Below, piece after piece: positions 33,262 through 46,359 of a stretch of DNA of 64,000 nt. Location of the stretch: contig JXTC01000206.1 in NCBI GenBank assembly GCA_002914845.1, positions 116,741 to 180,740 of the forward strand, read 5' to 3'. A program made the translations under genes and the position numbers. Position 1 is the stretch's first letter. Every line of letters begins with the position of its first letter. The notes beneath the pieces were generated by a model. That model worked only from the letters and a program-made list of their open reading frames with translations. It did not search any database and had not been told where the DNA came from. The stretch is from Trema orientale. Its lineage: Eukaryota; Streptophyta; Magnoliopsida; Rosales; Cannabaceae.

Positions 33262-33800
33262 AGAGTCGACAATTTTCTACATGATAAGACGATATGACTC
33301 AAAAATGACACAAAATAAACAAATTTGGGTGACACATTTAATTTTTGTATCAATTTTAGGTCAACAAGTACAACACGTATAATAAACAGGTAGGTTTCAG
33401 ATCAACTCAATTGACCCAGAAGTGACTTGCATAACACGTTTAATTAAACTAGTCGTTTTCGTTTCGACACGATAAAACACAAGTTTGACATATTTATTAA
33501 CATTTTAAGGTTTTAAATATTATTTTTATTACTTATAAACATATTTATATGTATTTACTTTAAATTAATTAGTCTGTCAATATTGAGTAATCGTATCAAA
33601 TGTGTTATAATTAGATACATAACAGATTTATTAAACGGGTTAAACATATCGTATTGTGTTACATGTGTATTAATTATATCATGTTCGAGTTTAGATTTTT
33701 GATATGTTTATTAATCATGTCTTATTTGGGTTGAAATCTTATTATATCGTGTAGTAATCGTGTCAATCCGAACACAGCACGATTACATGAATTGCCAGTC
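33262..33800. mobile_element. Possible hAT-type non-autonomous element
   Basis: The left end near 33262 (TAGAGTCGACAATTTTCTAC) and the right end in reverse near 33800 (TAGGACTGGCAATTCATG) are similar. The interior repeats GACACGATA / AACACGTTTA-type words common in plant hAT MITEs. No target duplication was found. Confidence 0.4.
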
Positions 33801-35244
33801 CTAATCAAATGGGGCTAAAGCTGACCCATTTTTCTCATTTCAATAAAGGAATATTATGGCCATTTGAAATTTCTATTGAACCAATTGGGATACTTATAAG
33901 TAAAAGTCTTATTCACATTTACCCCAGAACCATGTAGAGTCTTATTATAATCTATGGCTTATTAAAAGTTTCACATTTACCTACCTGAACTACTAAAATT
34001 GTTATTCTATTAGAAAAATAAATGAAGTGAAACATGTCATTTTACTGATTTCAGTCCCTAAATACTCAAATGGGTTCTAAAGAAATACCCTTAAATTATG
34101 AAATCTGTCATTTTTCATGTATTTGCTTGACATAGTGAAATTTTAGTAGTCTGAGAGACAAAAGTTTCATAGTAGTTCGAAGGCCATATTGAGATATAGT
34201 ACATAGTTCATAGGGAAAATATGTTTGGTAGAAGGGAATGAGAGTAGAAAGGATTGAGAGCTTATAAAGGATAGAGAATGTAAAAGAGAGAACAATCAAA
34301 TTAGGTTGTTATTTAAAGGATAGATTTAATTAGTTCAATGAACCTAGGTAAGAAAGATGCCTAGATTCATTATAAATCTAGTTAAGAAACATGTCTAAAT
34401 TTGTCTTGCTTCCCAGATTTGTGAATAAATGAATATCTTTTGGATAAATCTGACAAAATCTGAAAATAATGGGAGAGAGAAAAGGAGACTTACAGGAATG
34501 AAATACTCTCTTTCCAATCCTATATAAATGGGTGCTTGGCTCATATTTTTGACACACCAATTGAGGGCTATAGTTTTTTTTCCCCCTTTTAGAGAGAGCT
34601 TTATGAGATGAATACAAAACTAGGCTAGAGGTTTTAGCAAGGCCGAAGAGAATCTTGGTTGTGTAGTTTTTTTATTTTCTTATTTTGATCTCCTTAGAGC
34701 TCTTTAATGTTTATATATTTAGTTTGTTAAAACTTTTCATTATTCAGTATTTTTAATTCCAAAGATTATATTTTATTTTTTTCTTATGAATTTAGTCATG
34801 CTCCTTTTATATGATTTATGCTAGAATTATAATTGTTTTTAGAACATTTCTTTTACGAGTTTATCTTTCACTGTGATTTTATTTGTTTGATATATTGTCG
34901 ATTTCGGATAACTTGTAGGATAAATTTTATTTGTTTTAATTGGAAGAATGTTTCATATCAGAAACTTTTTATTAATATTTGTTCTTAAATTCCATATTTT
35001 CTGATTATATGTTTGGTATATAAAATTTATAATTGAGTAGTAAATAAGAATCAAAATTGGCAATAGTAAAATGAACAATTAAGTAAATTTCAAAGCCTTG
35101 TTATTCTCATATTGGTAATTTTTTATCTGTTTTATTTCTCTAGAAATATTTCAATTTTCTGCTTAGCTATTTATTTATTTATTTTCTTCTCAGATTTCTT
35201 TTTATTTTTTGTCACCTTTTATTTGCTGGTTTAACTTCTTTATG
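33801..35244. other. Intergenic sequence, no gene recognised
   Basis: AT-rich. Open frames on the minus strand near 34108-34617 lack domain signals. Confidence 0.5.
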
Positions 35245-35249
35245 GGATC

Positions 35250-35446
35250 TGTAGAAATTGGGAGAGAGAAAAATGTTTTGGCTGCTGCCTTCTCATTAAC
35301 TGAGAGGGTTATTTATACACACTACAAAAGAGAATGTTTCAAGGAATATCCTAGAGAATACTCTAAAGAATGTTCAACTAATAACTATGAGATAATTATA
35401 TTAATTAAACAAAATAAAATACAATTAAATCAAATTATTTCTAACA
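35250..35446 (-). repeat. 3' LTR of the short copia element
   Basis: On the element's own (minus) strand it starts TGTTAGAAAT and ends ATTTCTACA, with the TG...CA edges normal for LTRs. It carries TATAAATAA. It is about 12 bp longer than the partner repeat. Confidence 0.9.
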
Positions 35447-36281
35447 TGCCCTTTCAAGATGGAGATTCCAATCTTGGACTTAAGAGAAAGAAAGCGGGCA
35501 CAAGCAAGAGGCTTTGTAAGGGCATCAGTAAGTTGATCATCGGACGCAACATGGGCAACACGAAAAACCCTATTTTGTACATGATCCCGTATAAACTGAT
35601 AGTCAAAAGCCACATATTTCATGCGAGAGTGAAACACAGGATTCGCACACAAATGAGTGGTCTCATGAAGTTCGTCAAAGGAGATTGGGGTTTCTATGCC
35701 ATTGACAGTTACAACAATTGACTGGTATTCATGACCCAGACCATCAAGAATAATTTCAATGAGGTCTCCAATATCAAAGGGTTTACCCAGTACAAGTTCA
35801 TCAGTACAAGTCTTAACAAACTGCATGTATTCAGTGATAGTGCACGAATCCTTGGTGGCACATTTAAGTTGCTCCTTGACTTGTTTAATATGGCCAGGGG
35901 AGGGTTTGACATGTGTATTAGCAAGAATAGTGCATGCTTCATAAGAAGTTGTAGCAAATTGTAGTTTAGGAATTATGGGAGCAGATAGGGAGCTAACAAT
36001 AGCATTGAAAATTAACTGATCTTGATGTACCTAAGTGAGATACGCAAGATTAGGAGAAACCTCTGCATTGGTTGTAATTGTCTGAGAGGGTGGTGGTATG
36101 GCACCGATGACATAGTCATCAAGGTTGTAGCCAACAAAAGTGCTTGAAATTGTAATTTCTATGAAAGATAATTAGTAGAGGTAAGTTTATATGTATTATG
36201 GGATGAAAGATTTATGACTAAAAGATAATTGTTTGAATGATTTTGGTAAGAAATAGTGATTTAGGTCTGTGGTTCAGCCAT
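35425..36281 (-). pseudogene. copia gag remnant fused to the RNase H end
   Basis: On the minus strand an ATG at 36281 starts a gag-like frame. Conserved plant copia gag segments follow (KLTSTN near the start, ALL-x-GY, PSPGHIKQVKEQLK, then a DELHE end). Near 35655 it passes straight into the C-terminal RNase H region (FIRDHVQN, VAHVASDDQL, DALTKPL) and ends at 35425. Damage: stops TAA 36263-36261, TAG 36161-36159 and TAG 36033-36031, plus one missing base near 36145. The last 133 codons are open. The gag-RNase H joint implies deletion of roughly the whole pol gene. Confidence 0.85.
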
Positions 36282-36433
36282 TGGAAAAGTGAAGAAGAGA
36301 GAAAATTCTCGAAAATTGATGAATCTGGAAGAATCGGTTAACCGATTCTATGTGGCAATCGACCGAAAATGGCAGCAGCTAGTTTTTTTTTCTTAGAGAA
36401 GGAATTTCGGAAATATAAGAGGAATAGATCAAA

Positions 36434-36445
36434 GCTCTGATACCA
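36434..36445 (-). promoter_or_regulatory. Primer-binding site (initiator methionine tRNA)
   Basis: The minus strand reads TGGTATCAGAGC immediately after the 5' LTR, the standard primer site of plant Ty1/copia elements. Confidence 0.95.
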
Positions 36446-36630
36446 TGTAGAAATTAGGAGAGAGAAAAATGTTTTGGCTGCTGCCTTTTAATTAACTGAG
36501 AGGGTTATTTATACACACTACAAAAGAGAATATTCCAGGAAATATCCTAGAGAATGTTCAGCTAATAACTATGAGATAATTACAATAATTAAACAAAATA
36601 AAATACAATTAAATCAAATTATTTCTAATA
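36446..36630 (-). repeat. 5' LTR of the short copia element
   Basis: Direct repeat of 35250-35446 with scattered substitutions and small indels. It carries TATAAATAA on the element's strand, the likely transcription start region. Its outer edge reads TATTAGAAAT instead of TGTTAGAAAT, so the terminal dinucleotide is mutated. Confidence 0.9.
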
Positions 36631-36635
36631 AGATC

Positions 36636-39600
36636 GATACTTTAATTTATATTATGATAGCTGCTAGTATATTTTGAATGTAAACACACTAATTCCCTAA
36701 TACTAAGTCTGGAAAATGTCTCAAGCTTCCCTGGCAAATTCACAATTAAATATCATTTTTGTTTTATTAGCATCAACCTCATTAAGAACTTTTGAATTAG
36801 TTTGTCAATCTATCATTTTCTGAGAACAATGATACATCGTATTATAGAATAACGTTATTCTCTTCATTCTTTGTGGTTGAATGATTTCATTCAATCAGGA
36901 CTGATCTCGAAAAAATACAGTAATCACTCTATATAAAAAACTCATATAAGTCGCTTTTTATGTAGTGCCTCAAGAATTCAATCATCATAAACATGCAAAA
37001 CAACATTTAAGAATGATCGAGTCTAATTAGAAGATATTCTAAAATGATTTAAATATTTTTCTAATCATGAATGAGCGCTGTGAATAATCAATGCTTAGTT
37101 TTTGGTGATATTGCAGCGTGACTTGGAAAAATCAGATTGCATTCTGGAAATAACTATACGGTAATCCATGTTTTGGACAGCCAAGAAAACAATCATATAC
37201 TGTCAATAACATCAGAAAAATATTAAGGAAACCTCCACAAATAATATTCAATCAAAATATCTAAATTTGTGTCTTTTCTTTAACAAGGTAAACTGGGCAA
37301 TACCTAATATCTTCTTTAGAGCATCACATCCTTTCCACATTCGTGATTGACAACCATAAATCATATAAGAAAAGAATGACTTTAAGTAAAGGACAATATT
37401 TGTAAAGAGATAATATGTGATAAAATCATATTATATCATACCCTATCAAAAAATAACTCTTGTACAAATACTAAACAATATTTAATCTTAGATATCGAAA
37501 TCCCAAAGCTATATTTATGGCAAATAGTGAAAAATACTTTAGATTAAATATTTGCCTTATGTAGCAACATGAAGTTCTTATTTTGCAACGTGAAGAAGCC
37601 AATAGAGATACTTTTTCAAATTTTATTATATGATCAGTTATTCAAAGCTCCGAATTTGCATTTCCTTTAAAATCAAAACATGCATAGATTGAGATTACGA
37701 GAAATAGAAGCAGGCAATAAACAAGTAAGAGAATGGCTAAATCCATATTGACCGGAATGAGCATCAAGAAAAAACTACAACTATAAATTAGAAGAATCAA
37801 GAGCAATCTGATGCCAATTTCCAATTCGTTTTTGAAAAACTCGTAAATTTGCCACTATGGATAATTTATGTCAATTTGGGAAGGAATTTAGTTTAGGAAT
37901 ATAGGAGTGTAAAGACGAGAAGTTACTACCGGGAAGGAAAGCATCAAGAATCTAGAATGTGGATCAGCAATAGCCTCTAAACTGGTCCCTCTTACCTTCG
38001 CAGTCTTACTCTCTTTTACTCCTAACAACTAAGACTTAGAACACACATGTGTTTGTTTCAGTAATCTAGTTTGAAACGACAAAAAAAGTAGGGAAAATAG
38101 TGGCAAGATTTAGTTAAAATGTGCTTCAAAATTAAGCAAAAATTTAATTAAAAAAAAAGAGGAAAGAAAAAAATTTCTTAAATTTTAAGAGAAGATGGAT
38201 AGAAGAGGGAAAGAAGAGAGAGAGAGACTACTATTATTGCCATATATATATCATGTAGTTTTAGAGCTTTTGAGAGAAAAAGAAAAAGTGGTTACATAAA
38301 AAGGAAAAAAATGAAATAAAACACAAGAAAACAAAATAGAGAGAGAAATAAACAATACACATAAATATAAAATAGATAAATGAAAAATAAATGGTAATCT
38401 CATTCACTCTTTTAAATATATTATAGATATAGATTAAATGACACCAAAGAAGAGAAGACAACTTATTGCTACAAATCTAGATATTTCTAGTTAGAATTTA
38501 GCTTTAAATTATATATCATGATTTTAATAGCTAGGTAAGTTGTGAAAGGATTTACTTAGTAATTGCTCCTCATTGTTAAGTAGTTCCTATAATGACAAAT
38601 TGATAATTTATTTTCAGGAATTCAGTACGTCTTGTTTGTTGAGGATATCATCTCTCTCCAATATAACATTTTTCATGTTTTCATAGGTAAGTAATATCAT
38701 ACTTACATTATTAGAAATCGTCTATCCATGTGACTCTGTATAATTTTCTAATTATATATGTATATGCATTTATCATTCTATTTTGCATAAAATATGAATA
38801 TGTGTTGCATTTGTAATGAGTCAAAAGAATTGGTAAATATGGGTGTAGCGGGCCAGTGCCTAGTCTCTGATTCATTCGAGGATACTCTACTTTCTTTAGG
38901 TACCCTTTGATATTAGTATTGCTGAATACCTCTGTTGTACACATAATGGATTTGGTAGGGCTTCAGATCTCTATACCACAACTCACATTGTGTTATGTTC
39001 TCTAAGTGATTCAATATGCAATTCACTGGTCTTATAAGGCAATCCACTATATATGTGGATGCCAGCTATAAACATCCACTATAAATGTCACATCTTGATT
39101 CACTTACATGCTTATTTGTTATGTATAATAAAATTTGTCTTATTTTTAAGTTAAATAGAAGAGTTAAGCTCATCTGTATGAGCTTAATGATTTCATAAGT
39201 TCACAAAGATCCTAATAAAAAAATTTCACCTTTTACAAGAAAGACTTTTGTAGTTAAATTTTAAGCAGTTGATTTTAATAATTAAGGAGCTTAGTGTAAA
39301 CTTTTTTGAGATGATTTAAGCTGATAACTAAGGAGCTTAGTGTAAACTTTTAAAGATAGACATTGTTTTAGAATATGATAAAATTTTAATAATTAGTTAC
39401 TAACTAAAATATTAAATCAAAAAATGATGCGATGATTATGCAACATGGAGTGTCAAAATTATATTGGATAAAAAGGGACTTCAACATTCTAAAACGTATA
39501 AATTTTTCATTGAAAGATTGCCAAGTTCATACTATGTTAACAAGAAGTTAAAGGCCATGTCATCATAAAATGGATTATTTGAAGATCCTCTTTACTTTTT

Positions 39601-40119
39601 TTTCTGAGATGTCAAGACTTAATTGGAAACATTTTTGGCTACTTGTCAACACCAAATATTGAAAGCAATTAAGCAAATATTTCTATAGTAGCTAATCAAA
39701 TGGTGTCATGTGTCAAAATTAGAATAAACTCATATCACCTCAAGGTTGGACAAGTGTCTTTCAATATGATACCTAGAGTACAAACGTATCAAACACCTGC
39801 TGCTCCTAGCTACGCAAAAGGTGGTTGATCTTATCATATTGTGCCTATAAACAGACGCTACCAGCTTTGAAATAAGAATACAATACGAATAGTCAAAATT
39901 ATATTAAGTTGCCATTTATCCTCTTCCTCTCCTAATACCATTACTCTATCTCTTTGAAAATCATGTTGTCTTATACTACAACTTTTTCTGTCCTTTGGAA
40001 TTCCAGCCAAGATTAATCTATAAACCCACCCAATTCCTCTCCTTCTCTCTTACAATTACATCATAAATTTACACATACACACATAACCGCATATTTTGTA
40101 CATATATATTTACACATTA

Positions 40120-40120
<1 letters not shown>
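36636..40120. other. AT-rich intergenic sequence
   Basis: No gene, RNA gene or clear element border is recognised. GAGAGA runs occur near 38190-38230. Minus-strand frames near 37642 and 38261 are hydrophobic low-complexity and look non-coding. Confidence 0.5.

Positions 40121-40156
<36 letters not shown>
40121..40156. repeat. (ATT)12 microsatellite
   Basis: Twelve perfect ATT units. Confidence 0.95.
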
Positions 40157-41677
40157 GTGCTATAAATAGTTTGCAAGGTGTTTACTAACTATATATGTTG
40201 TGCTAACATAACTTTTATTTAAATTATATATTTAAAATACTTGCAAATTCGTGAGGATGAAATGTTTAGCAAGTTGAGTTGTGTAATACAACTACTTTAT
40301 TTACAATTGCCTATATTATTTTCAGTATTTCAAATACTCGTAGATCTATATGGATAGAGTTGTTAACAAGTTAACTTTGTTATATACAAGTATAAAAAGT
40401 TGTTCCATACAAGCACTCTGGCCAACCACTATATTAAATTTAGTACTTTATATTCTTATCATTTTAATTCTGCTATATTAATCTAACAGACTGAATAGTC
40501 AGTACTACCGTCTAGTCAAAATTCTAACTATCTAACATGTGGTGCTGGACTACTGCCAATGAACTTATTTATTTATAATTAATTATTATTATGCCTAATT
40601 ACTATTTTATAGAAAAAGCACTCCTAGTATTAATAGACGGCTCCACTGGGGAGTAGTCAAGTGAACTAGGTTTCTTCAATATTTCCAAAATTTCAAAGGG
40701 TTTTCACATAATTCTGAAAAAAAAAAAAAAAAAGTTGTCAAAATGGTTGATGAACAATATTTACTAAGAAATGAAACATCAAGCTAGCAAGAGGAAACAC
40801 TTGCATAGATGAAAAGGACATTAGAAAATTTGATGAGATCTCAAGAGTTGATGATGCATAAATTGGCTAAGATAGAAAAGAAAGACAAATAGGGGACTTC
40901 TACTCTTGTTTCGTCTTGTCAAAATAATAATTCACTCGAATCAGATAGTCACAATCCTGTCATGCTAGTAACACAGGAAAACCCTGCAAATCTCATGACT
41001 CCTGATGAAACTAGTAATGGAAATCCACACAATTTCATAACCAAAGAACAATTAAAATCTTATTTATATATGTTTTAAGGTTTTACTCCTATCAAAAAGG
41101 AAAGACAAATTTGTTCTTCGTTACATAGCTAAGATTGTAGCCTGCAGGTAATAAAAAGAACTATGTAATTTTAGAAGTTCATATCTTATTCATATATATT
41201 TTATAACTTTAATCTTAATTTTACTTGTCAAATTACTTTGATTAAATGTATTGCTCATTAATAAATGCATATTACAACCTTAAAAATGAACACAACAAAA
41301 ATGAAGGAAAAACGTTGGAGTTTTAAAAATAGTAAAAACTTATATCATAGGCGGGTAAAGCAATTTTTTCAGTTTTAACTTCACAAGGGATAATTTTGGA
41401 ATTTATTAAAATTGTTAGGTGTAGGCAAAAAAAATTTTGAAAATAACAAAATTTTATGAGAAGTCTCTTTAAAGAAGGGTTGGGAAGACAAAAAATAGGG
41501 GTAATAATACAACCGCTCTTTTTATATCCTTTTTTAAATACAATTTTATAGTTTTCCTCTTTTAGCCTTAAGTCCTGAATCAATGCTTCCACTCTTTTCA
41601 TCTTTGTAACACAACTCACCTCTCTCTTTCACATGCGATTCGTACATATCTCATCCTCTTAAACGAGATTTGTCTTC
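40157..41677. other. AT-rich intergenic sequence
   Basis: No gene recognised. Around 40740-41040 a less AT-rich stretch has a short plus-strand frame without known similarity. Confidence 0.45.
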
Positions 41678-43678
41678 GTCTTTGGGCCCGTTTGATTAAG
41701 CTTTTTGAAAAACTAAAAACACATTTTCAAGAATTTTTGGGTATGAAGATGTTTGGTAAAACTATTAAAAGTGGATTTTTAAAGAATTTAGCCCATAGCT
41801 AAAGCTAAAAGCTTAAGCTGGTCCAACCCAGCTTCAGATTTTAGATTACATGGCAATCTCCAACCAATATTTAATGAATATTTTAGACGGACAAAAATGC
41901 CCTCACTTAATTCTAAAAATTACAACTAACCCAACCATTAGGGTGTCTTTCTCCTCCTCAATTTCACGATCAAATATGGTGCCGCCCTAAACCTCTTCAC
42001 CTCTGCACCTAGAGTTGCCCAGCAGACACCGCCCTCGCCACATCGACTACCAAAACCTGTCCTTGCCACACCGTCCTCAGCCACGTCGCCCCAAAACCCA
42101 TCACCTCGCCGGAGATTCTGCACCAGCCACATCTACCATCAAAGCAGTGTTCACTTGTATGTTCCTTTCTTTAATTTTGACTTCTTATTCTTCTTTCCCT
42201 TTCTCGTTACCAGTTTTCTATTCCTCTTCAGACCACTCCTTAGCTTTCTCGTCATCATCTCGGCCTAGTTCTCGTCATCAAATTATTGAGCATAAAGGTA
42301 ACTATTTTTTGTTTTCCTGTTTACGTTGATGACATAGTAAAGAGGGAAATTTTTTTCATGAAAAAATTTGATTCATAAGCAAACTTTAGAAGAAATTGTA
42401 TCCATTTAGAAGCAAATTTGATTCAATTTCTATTATATCCATTTAGCAAACTATAGGATTCAGAAGAAATCATAAGTGTGAAATTGTATTCGAAATTCTT
42501 GAATATATAGGAACTAATTCATGTCTGGGTTAAGACCTAGGAGATGGTTTTTGGGTATGTAGTTACCCAGTTGTCGGCCCGTTCTCCTTTTTCTTTCACT
42601 CCTATCATATACCTTTATACAAGGGCCTTTTCTTATCACTTAAAAATACCTCAGCCTCAGCACACCTAAAAAATGGGTTCTCGGCCCATTGCTCCAATAT
42701 TACTCCTTTTAGTTTTTTATTTTATCATATCCCTATAAGCATACGAAATGATGTCAAATTACTTGTTAATTTTTGGGTGTCAAGTTACCCATTGTCAGTA
42801 ATCTATTTTTTTCTGAAGCTAAAAGCTAACGCCTAGGATCATCGTTTGTCATTCGAAGTCTCTAAAGATGCCAAGGAGAGAAAATAGTGTCGAAAGAGCA
42901 GGGAAAGGGAGTTTTCTAGTGTTATTTACTGATTCTTTGCTGCTAAGGTTTGCAGTGGTCTTGGCGGTTAGGCTAGATTGAAAACTCTTCAGTGGCAGTC
43001 TATTTGGGTAGATCCAGGGAGAGGCTAACTCCTGAAACCTAGAACTAGAGTTATTGAGGGGTATAGTGATTAGTTTACTTTGATAGGTAGCAAGTGAGGC
43101 AGTTGTAGCAGAGACCTTTTTTTGAGCTAACTTACATACATCATACATGGATTGTTGATATCTCTCATCAAGTTATCTCATTTGTTTTATTCCTTTTTCT
43201 TGAATAAAAAATTGTTAGTTATCTTACTTTTTTCATTTTATTCTTTGAGCAAGTCGCTCAGTTTACACCTCTGGACTACCACCTTGTCCTTTTTCTTCTG
43301 CCTGTCTATAAGTCTACGTGTTTCTCTAAATTACTTTAAGCTAATTAATCTTTTTTATTTGGTTTCTTCATGAAGAGAAAATGAAAATTGATCTTTTTCT
43401 TGGAAAAGTAATCATTCGTAACTTTCCTTTGACCATGTTTCTCGGTTAGTTTAAAGTCATCTAGCGCATTTTTTTTAATGTAAGTTTGTATGATATTTTT
43501 TACGATATCATTTCCTACATGTATACTAAACAAGACAGTTTGTACCATCATGTCTTGATATTGATAGTGATTTCTATTTAAAAACGCCTTCTTAGGCAAA
43601 TCTTTTATCTGTAAAAAACCTCAAGCAGGCTCATCCGTTCAGTTCTGAACTAAATGTCTGGATTTTGGCAAAGATATA

Positions 43679-45018
43679 TCATAGGCACAGGAAGTTTTCG
43701 GATTTTTGTCAAAGGTAAATTGTACCCAAGAGTGTGAAGATTAGTCCTAGGTGTGTTGACTTGCTATGCTTATTTGATTAATTATCAACTTTATGTAGGG
43801 TACTGAATATAGAAGTACAAAGCATAGACTTTTTACTTATTTTGTTCAGTTCAGGTCTTCTTTTTTTTCCTATAGTTGACAGAAATTCGCTAAGCTTTGG
43901 AAACAATAATAGAAAAGTGTACTAGAAATTTACTAAGCTTTGGAAAGAATGACATAAAATTTTTTCTCTTTTGGTATAGAAGAACAAAAAGCTAAACAAA
44001 GTTAACCATCCAAAGTTAATATCACCTTAGAGCTACTTAAAAGTTGTATCTCAACAAGACTATGATTAAAAGAAAAAATAATAAAACTCATCAAGTAAAC
44101 CATCTAAGTAATAGTTCTTCTATTTATTAATTGTTTTTTTTTAGTTTTCATGAAAAATGTCATAATACTTACCAATTTACTTTTTAGATAGACAATGAAA
44201 ATAATACCATTAGTAGTAGCCAAAATGAGGGTGTCCTACAACGGGCTAAAGCAATATGGGATCCCGATACTGTAGTTCTGTTTTGTGATTTCTGCATCAA
44301 AGATTGAAGATGGACACCGCCCTACCACTCATTTAGATAAATTTGGATTTGTTAACTTGATGAAAAATATGAAGAATGAAACTGGAAGAGTGTATACAAG
44401 AACACAACTGAAAAATAAGTGGGATGCATTAAAAAATGATTGGAAACTCTGGAAGCAAATTATTGGCAAGGAAACAGGTTTAGGATGGAATACAAAAAAG
44501 AAAACTATTGACGCATCTGAAGATTGGTGGAATAGTAAATTACAGGTACATTTTTAACCATTGTTATTAAATTAGTATGATGATTATATGAATTTTAATT
44601 TGTCTAATTTGCTCTTGTAGAGCCAACCAAATGCTGCAAAGTTTCGCATCCAGGATATTGAACCAGAATTAGAGGAAAAGTTGAATAGGATGTTCATGAA
44701 TATTGTTGCCACATGGGAGTATGCTTGGACACCTTCATCAGGAGTAATTCCATCTGTGTCTGAAAAAATGTCAAATGATAATGAAACTCTACTGGAACAA
44801 GTTGAGAGTAGTGATGAGTCTGAGGATCAGCCTATGCATGCTAAATTGCCTGAAGAAAAAAATAATAAGAGATCAGCTGAGCAACTTGAGAAACAAACGA
44901 AGAAAATAAGGAAAGAAAAAGGCAAAGGACAAATGAAGGTGGGAGGAGCTGCAAAATTGTCTCAACAATTCTCTCGCCTTGTAGATGTTATGGAGAGTAG
45001 GAGTACTGGAACATCCAC
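43679..45018 (+). repeat. 1340-bp tandem duplication, first unit
   Basis: Every base I compared, including intron sequence and homopolymers, recurs at a constant offset of 1341 in the second unit. The joint between units is a single N at 45019. This pattern is best explained by two overlapping contig ends placed side by side rather than by a real duplication. Confidence 0.9.
44188..45018 (+). pseudogene. Harbinger ORF1 (Myb/SANT-like), duplicate copy cut at the N joint
   Basis: Same content as 45529-46359: exon 44188-44545, intron 44546-44620, exon from 44621 cut off at 45018. It carries the same 2-base deletion, giving TGA at 44305-44307. An identical lesion in both units supports an assembly copy. 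Confidence 0.8.
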
Positions 45019-45019
45019 N
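45019..45019. other. Single N at a contig joint
   Basis: One unresolved base separates two identical 1340-bp units. Confidence 0.95.
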
Positions 45020-46359
45020 TCATAGGCACAGGAAGTTTTCGGATTTTTGTCAAAGGTAAATTGTACCCAAGAGTGTGAAGATTAGTCCTAGGTGTGTTGA
45101 CTTGCTATGCTTATTTGATTAATTATCAACTTTATGTAGGGTACTGAATATAGAAGTACAAAGCATAGACTTTTTACTTATTTTGTTCAGTTCAGGTCTT
45201 CTTTTTTTTCCTATAGTTGACAGAAATTCGCTAAGCTTTGGAAACAATAATAGAAAAGTGTACTAGAAATTTACTAAGCTTTGGAAAGAATGACATAAAA
45301 TTTTTTCTCTTTTGGTATAGAAGAACAAAAAGCTAAACAAAGTTAACCATCCAAAGTTAATATCACCTTAGAGCTACTTAAAAGTTGTATCTCAACAAGA
45401 CTATGATTAAAAGAAAAAATAATAAAACTCATCAAGTAAACCATCTAAGTAATAGTTCTTCTATTTATTAATTGTTTTTTTTTAGTTTTCATGAAAAATG
45501 TCATAATACTTACCAATTTACTTTTTAGATAGACAATGAAAATAATACCATTAGTAGTAGCCAAAATGAGGGTGTCCTACAACGGGCTAAAGCAATATGG
45601 GATCCCGATACTGTAGTTCTGTTTTGTGATTTCTGCATCAAAGATTGAAGATGGACACCGCCCTACCACTCATTTAGATAAATTTGGATTTGTTAACTTG
45701 ATGAAAAATATGAAGAATGAAACTGGAAGAGTGTATACAAGAACACAACTGAAAAATAAGTGGGATGCATTAAAAAATGATTGGAAACTCTGGAAGCAAA
45801 TTATTGGCAAGGAAACAGGTTTAGGATGGAATACAAAAAAGAAAACTATTGACGCATCTGAAGATTGGTGGAATAGTAAATTACAGGTACATTTTTAACC
45901 ATTGTTATTAAATTAGTATGATGATTATATGAATTTTAATTTGTCTAATTTGCTCTTGTAGAGCCAACCAAATGCTGCAAAGTTTCGCATCCAGGATATT
46001 GAACCAGAATTAGAGGAAAAGTTGAATAGGATGTTCATGAATATTGTTGCCACATGGGAGTATGCTTGGACACCTTCATCAGGAGTAATTCCATCTGTGT
46101 CTGAAAAAATGTCAAATGATAATGAAACTCTACTGGAACAAGTTGAGAGTAGTGATGAGTCTGAGGATCAGCCTATGCATGCTAAATTGCCTGAAGAAAA
46201 AAATAATAAGAGATCAGCTGAGCAACTTGAGAAACAAACGAAGAAAATAAGGAAAGAAAAAGGCAAAGGACAAATGAAGGTGGGAGGAGCTGCAAAATTG
46301 TCTCAACAATTCTCTCGCCTTGTAGATGTTATGGAGAGTAGGAGTACTGGAACATCCAC
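45020..46359 (+). repeat. 1340-bp tandem duplication, second unit
   Basis: Second unit of the pair described at 43679. It continues seamlessly into unique sequence after 46359, so this is probably the true copy. Confidence 0.9.

Larger units (their letters stand above)
35250..36630 (-). mobile_element. Internally deleted Ty1/copia retrotransposon, 1.38 kb
   Basis: Complete element ends with almost no interior. Direct terminal repeats lie at 35250-35446 (197 bp) and 36446-36630 (185 bp). The tRNA-iMet primer-binding site is next to the 5' repeat, a short purine stretch (GAAAGGG) sits before the 3' repeat, and the flanking 5-mers are GGATC (35245-35249) and AGATC (36631-36635), 4 of 5 alike. 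The interior carries only gag and the end of RNase H, joined directly. Protease, integrase and most of reverse transcriptase are absent. The copy cannot move without help and its frames are broken. Confidence 0.9.

Noticed and set aside
44285..45025. Two paralogous SANT genes in tandem
   Set aside because: Units are identical, share a lesion and meet at a single N, so an assembly duplication is likelier.
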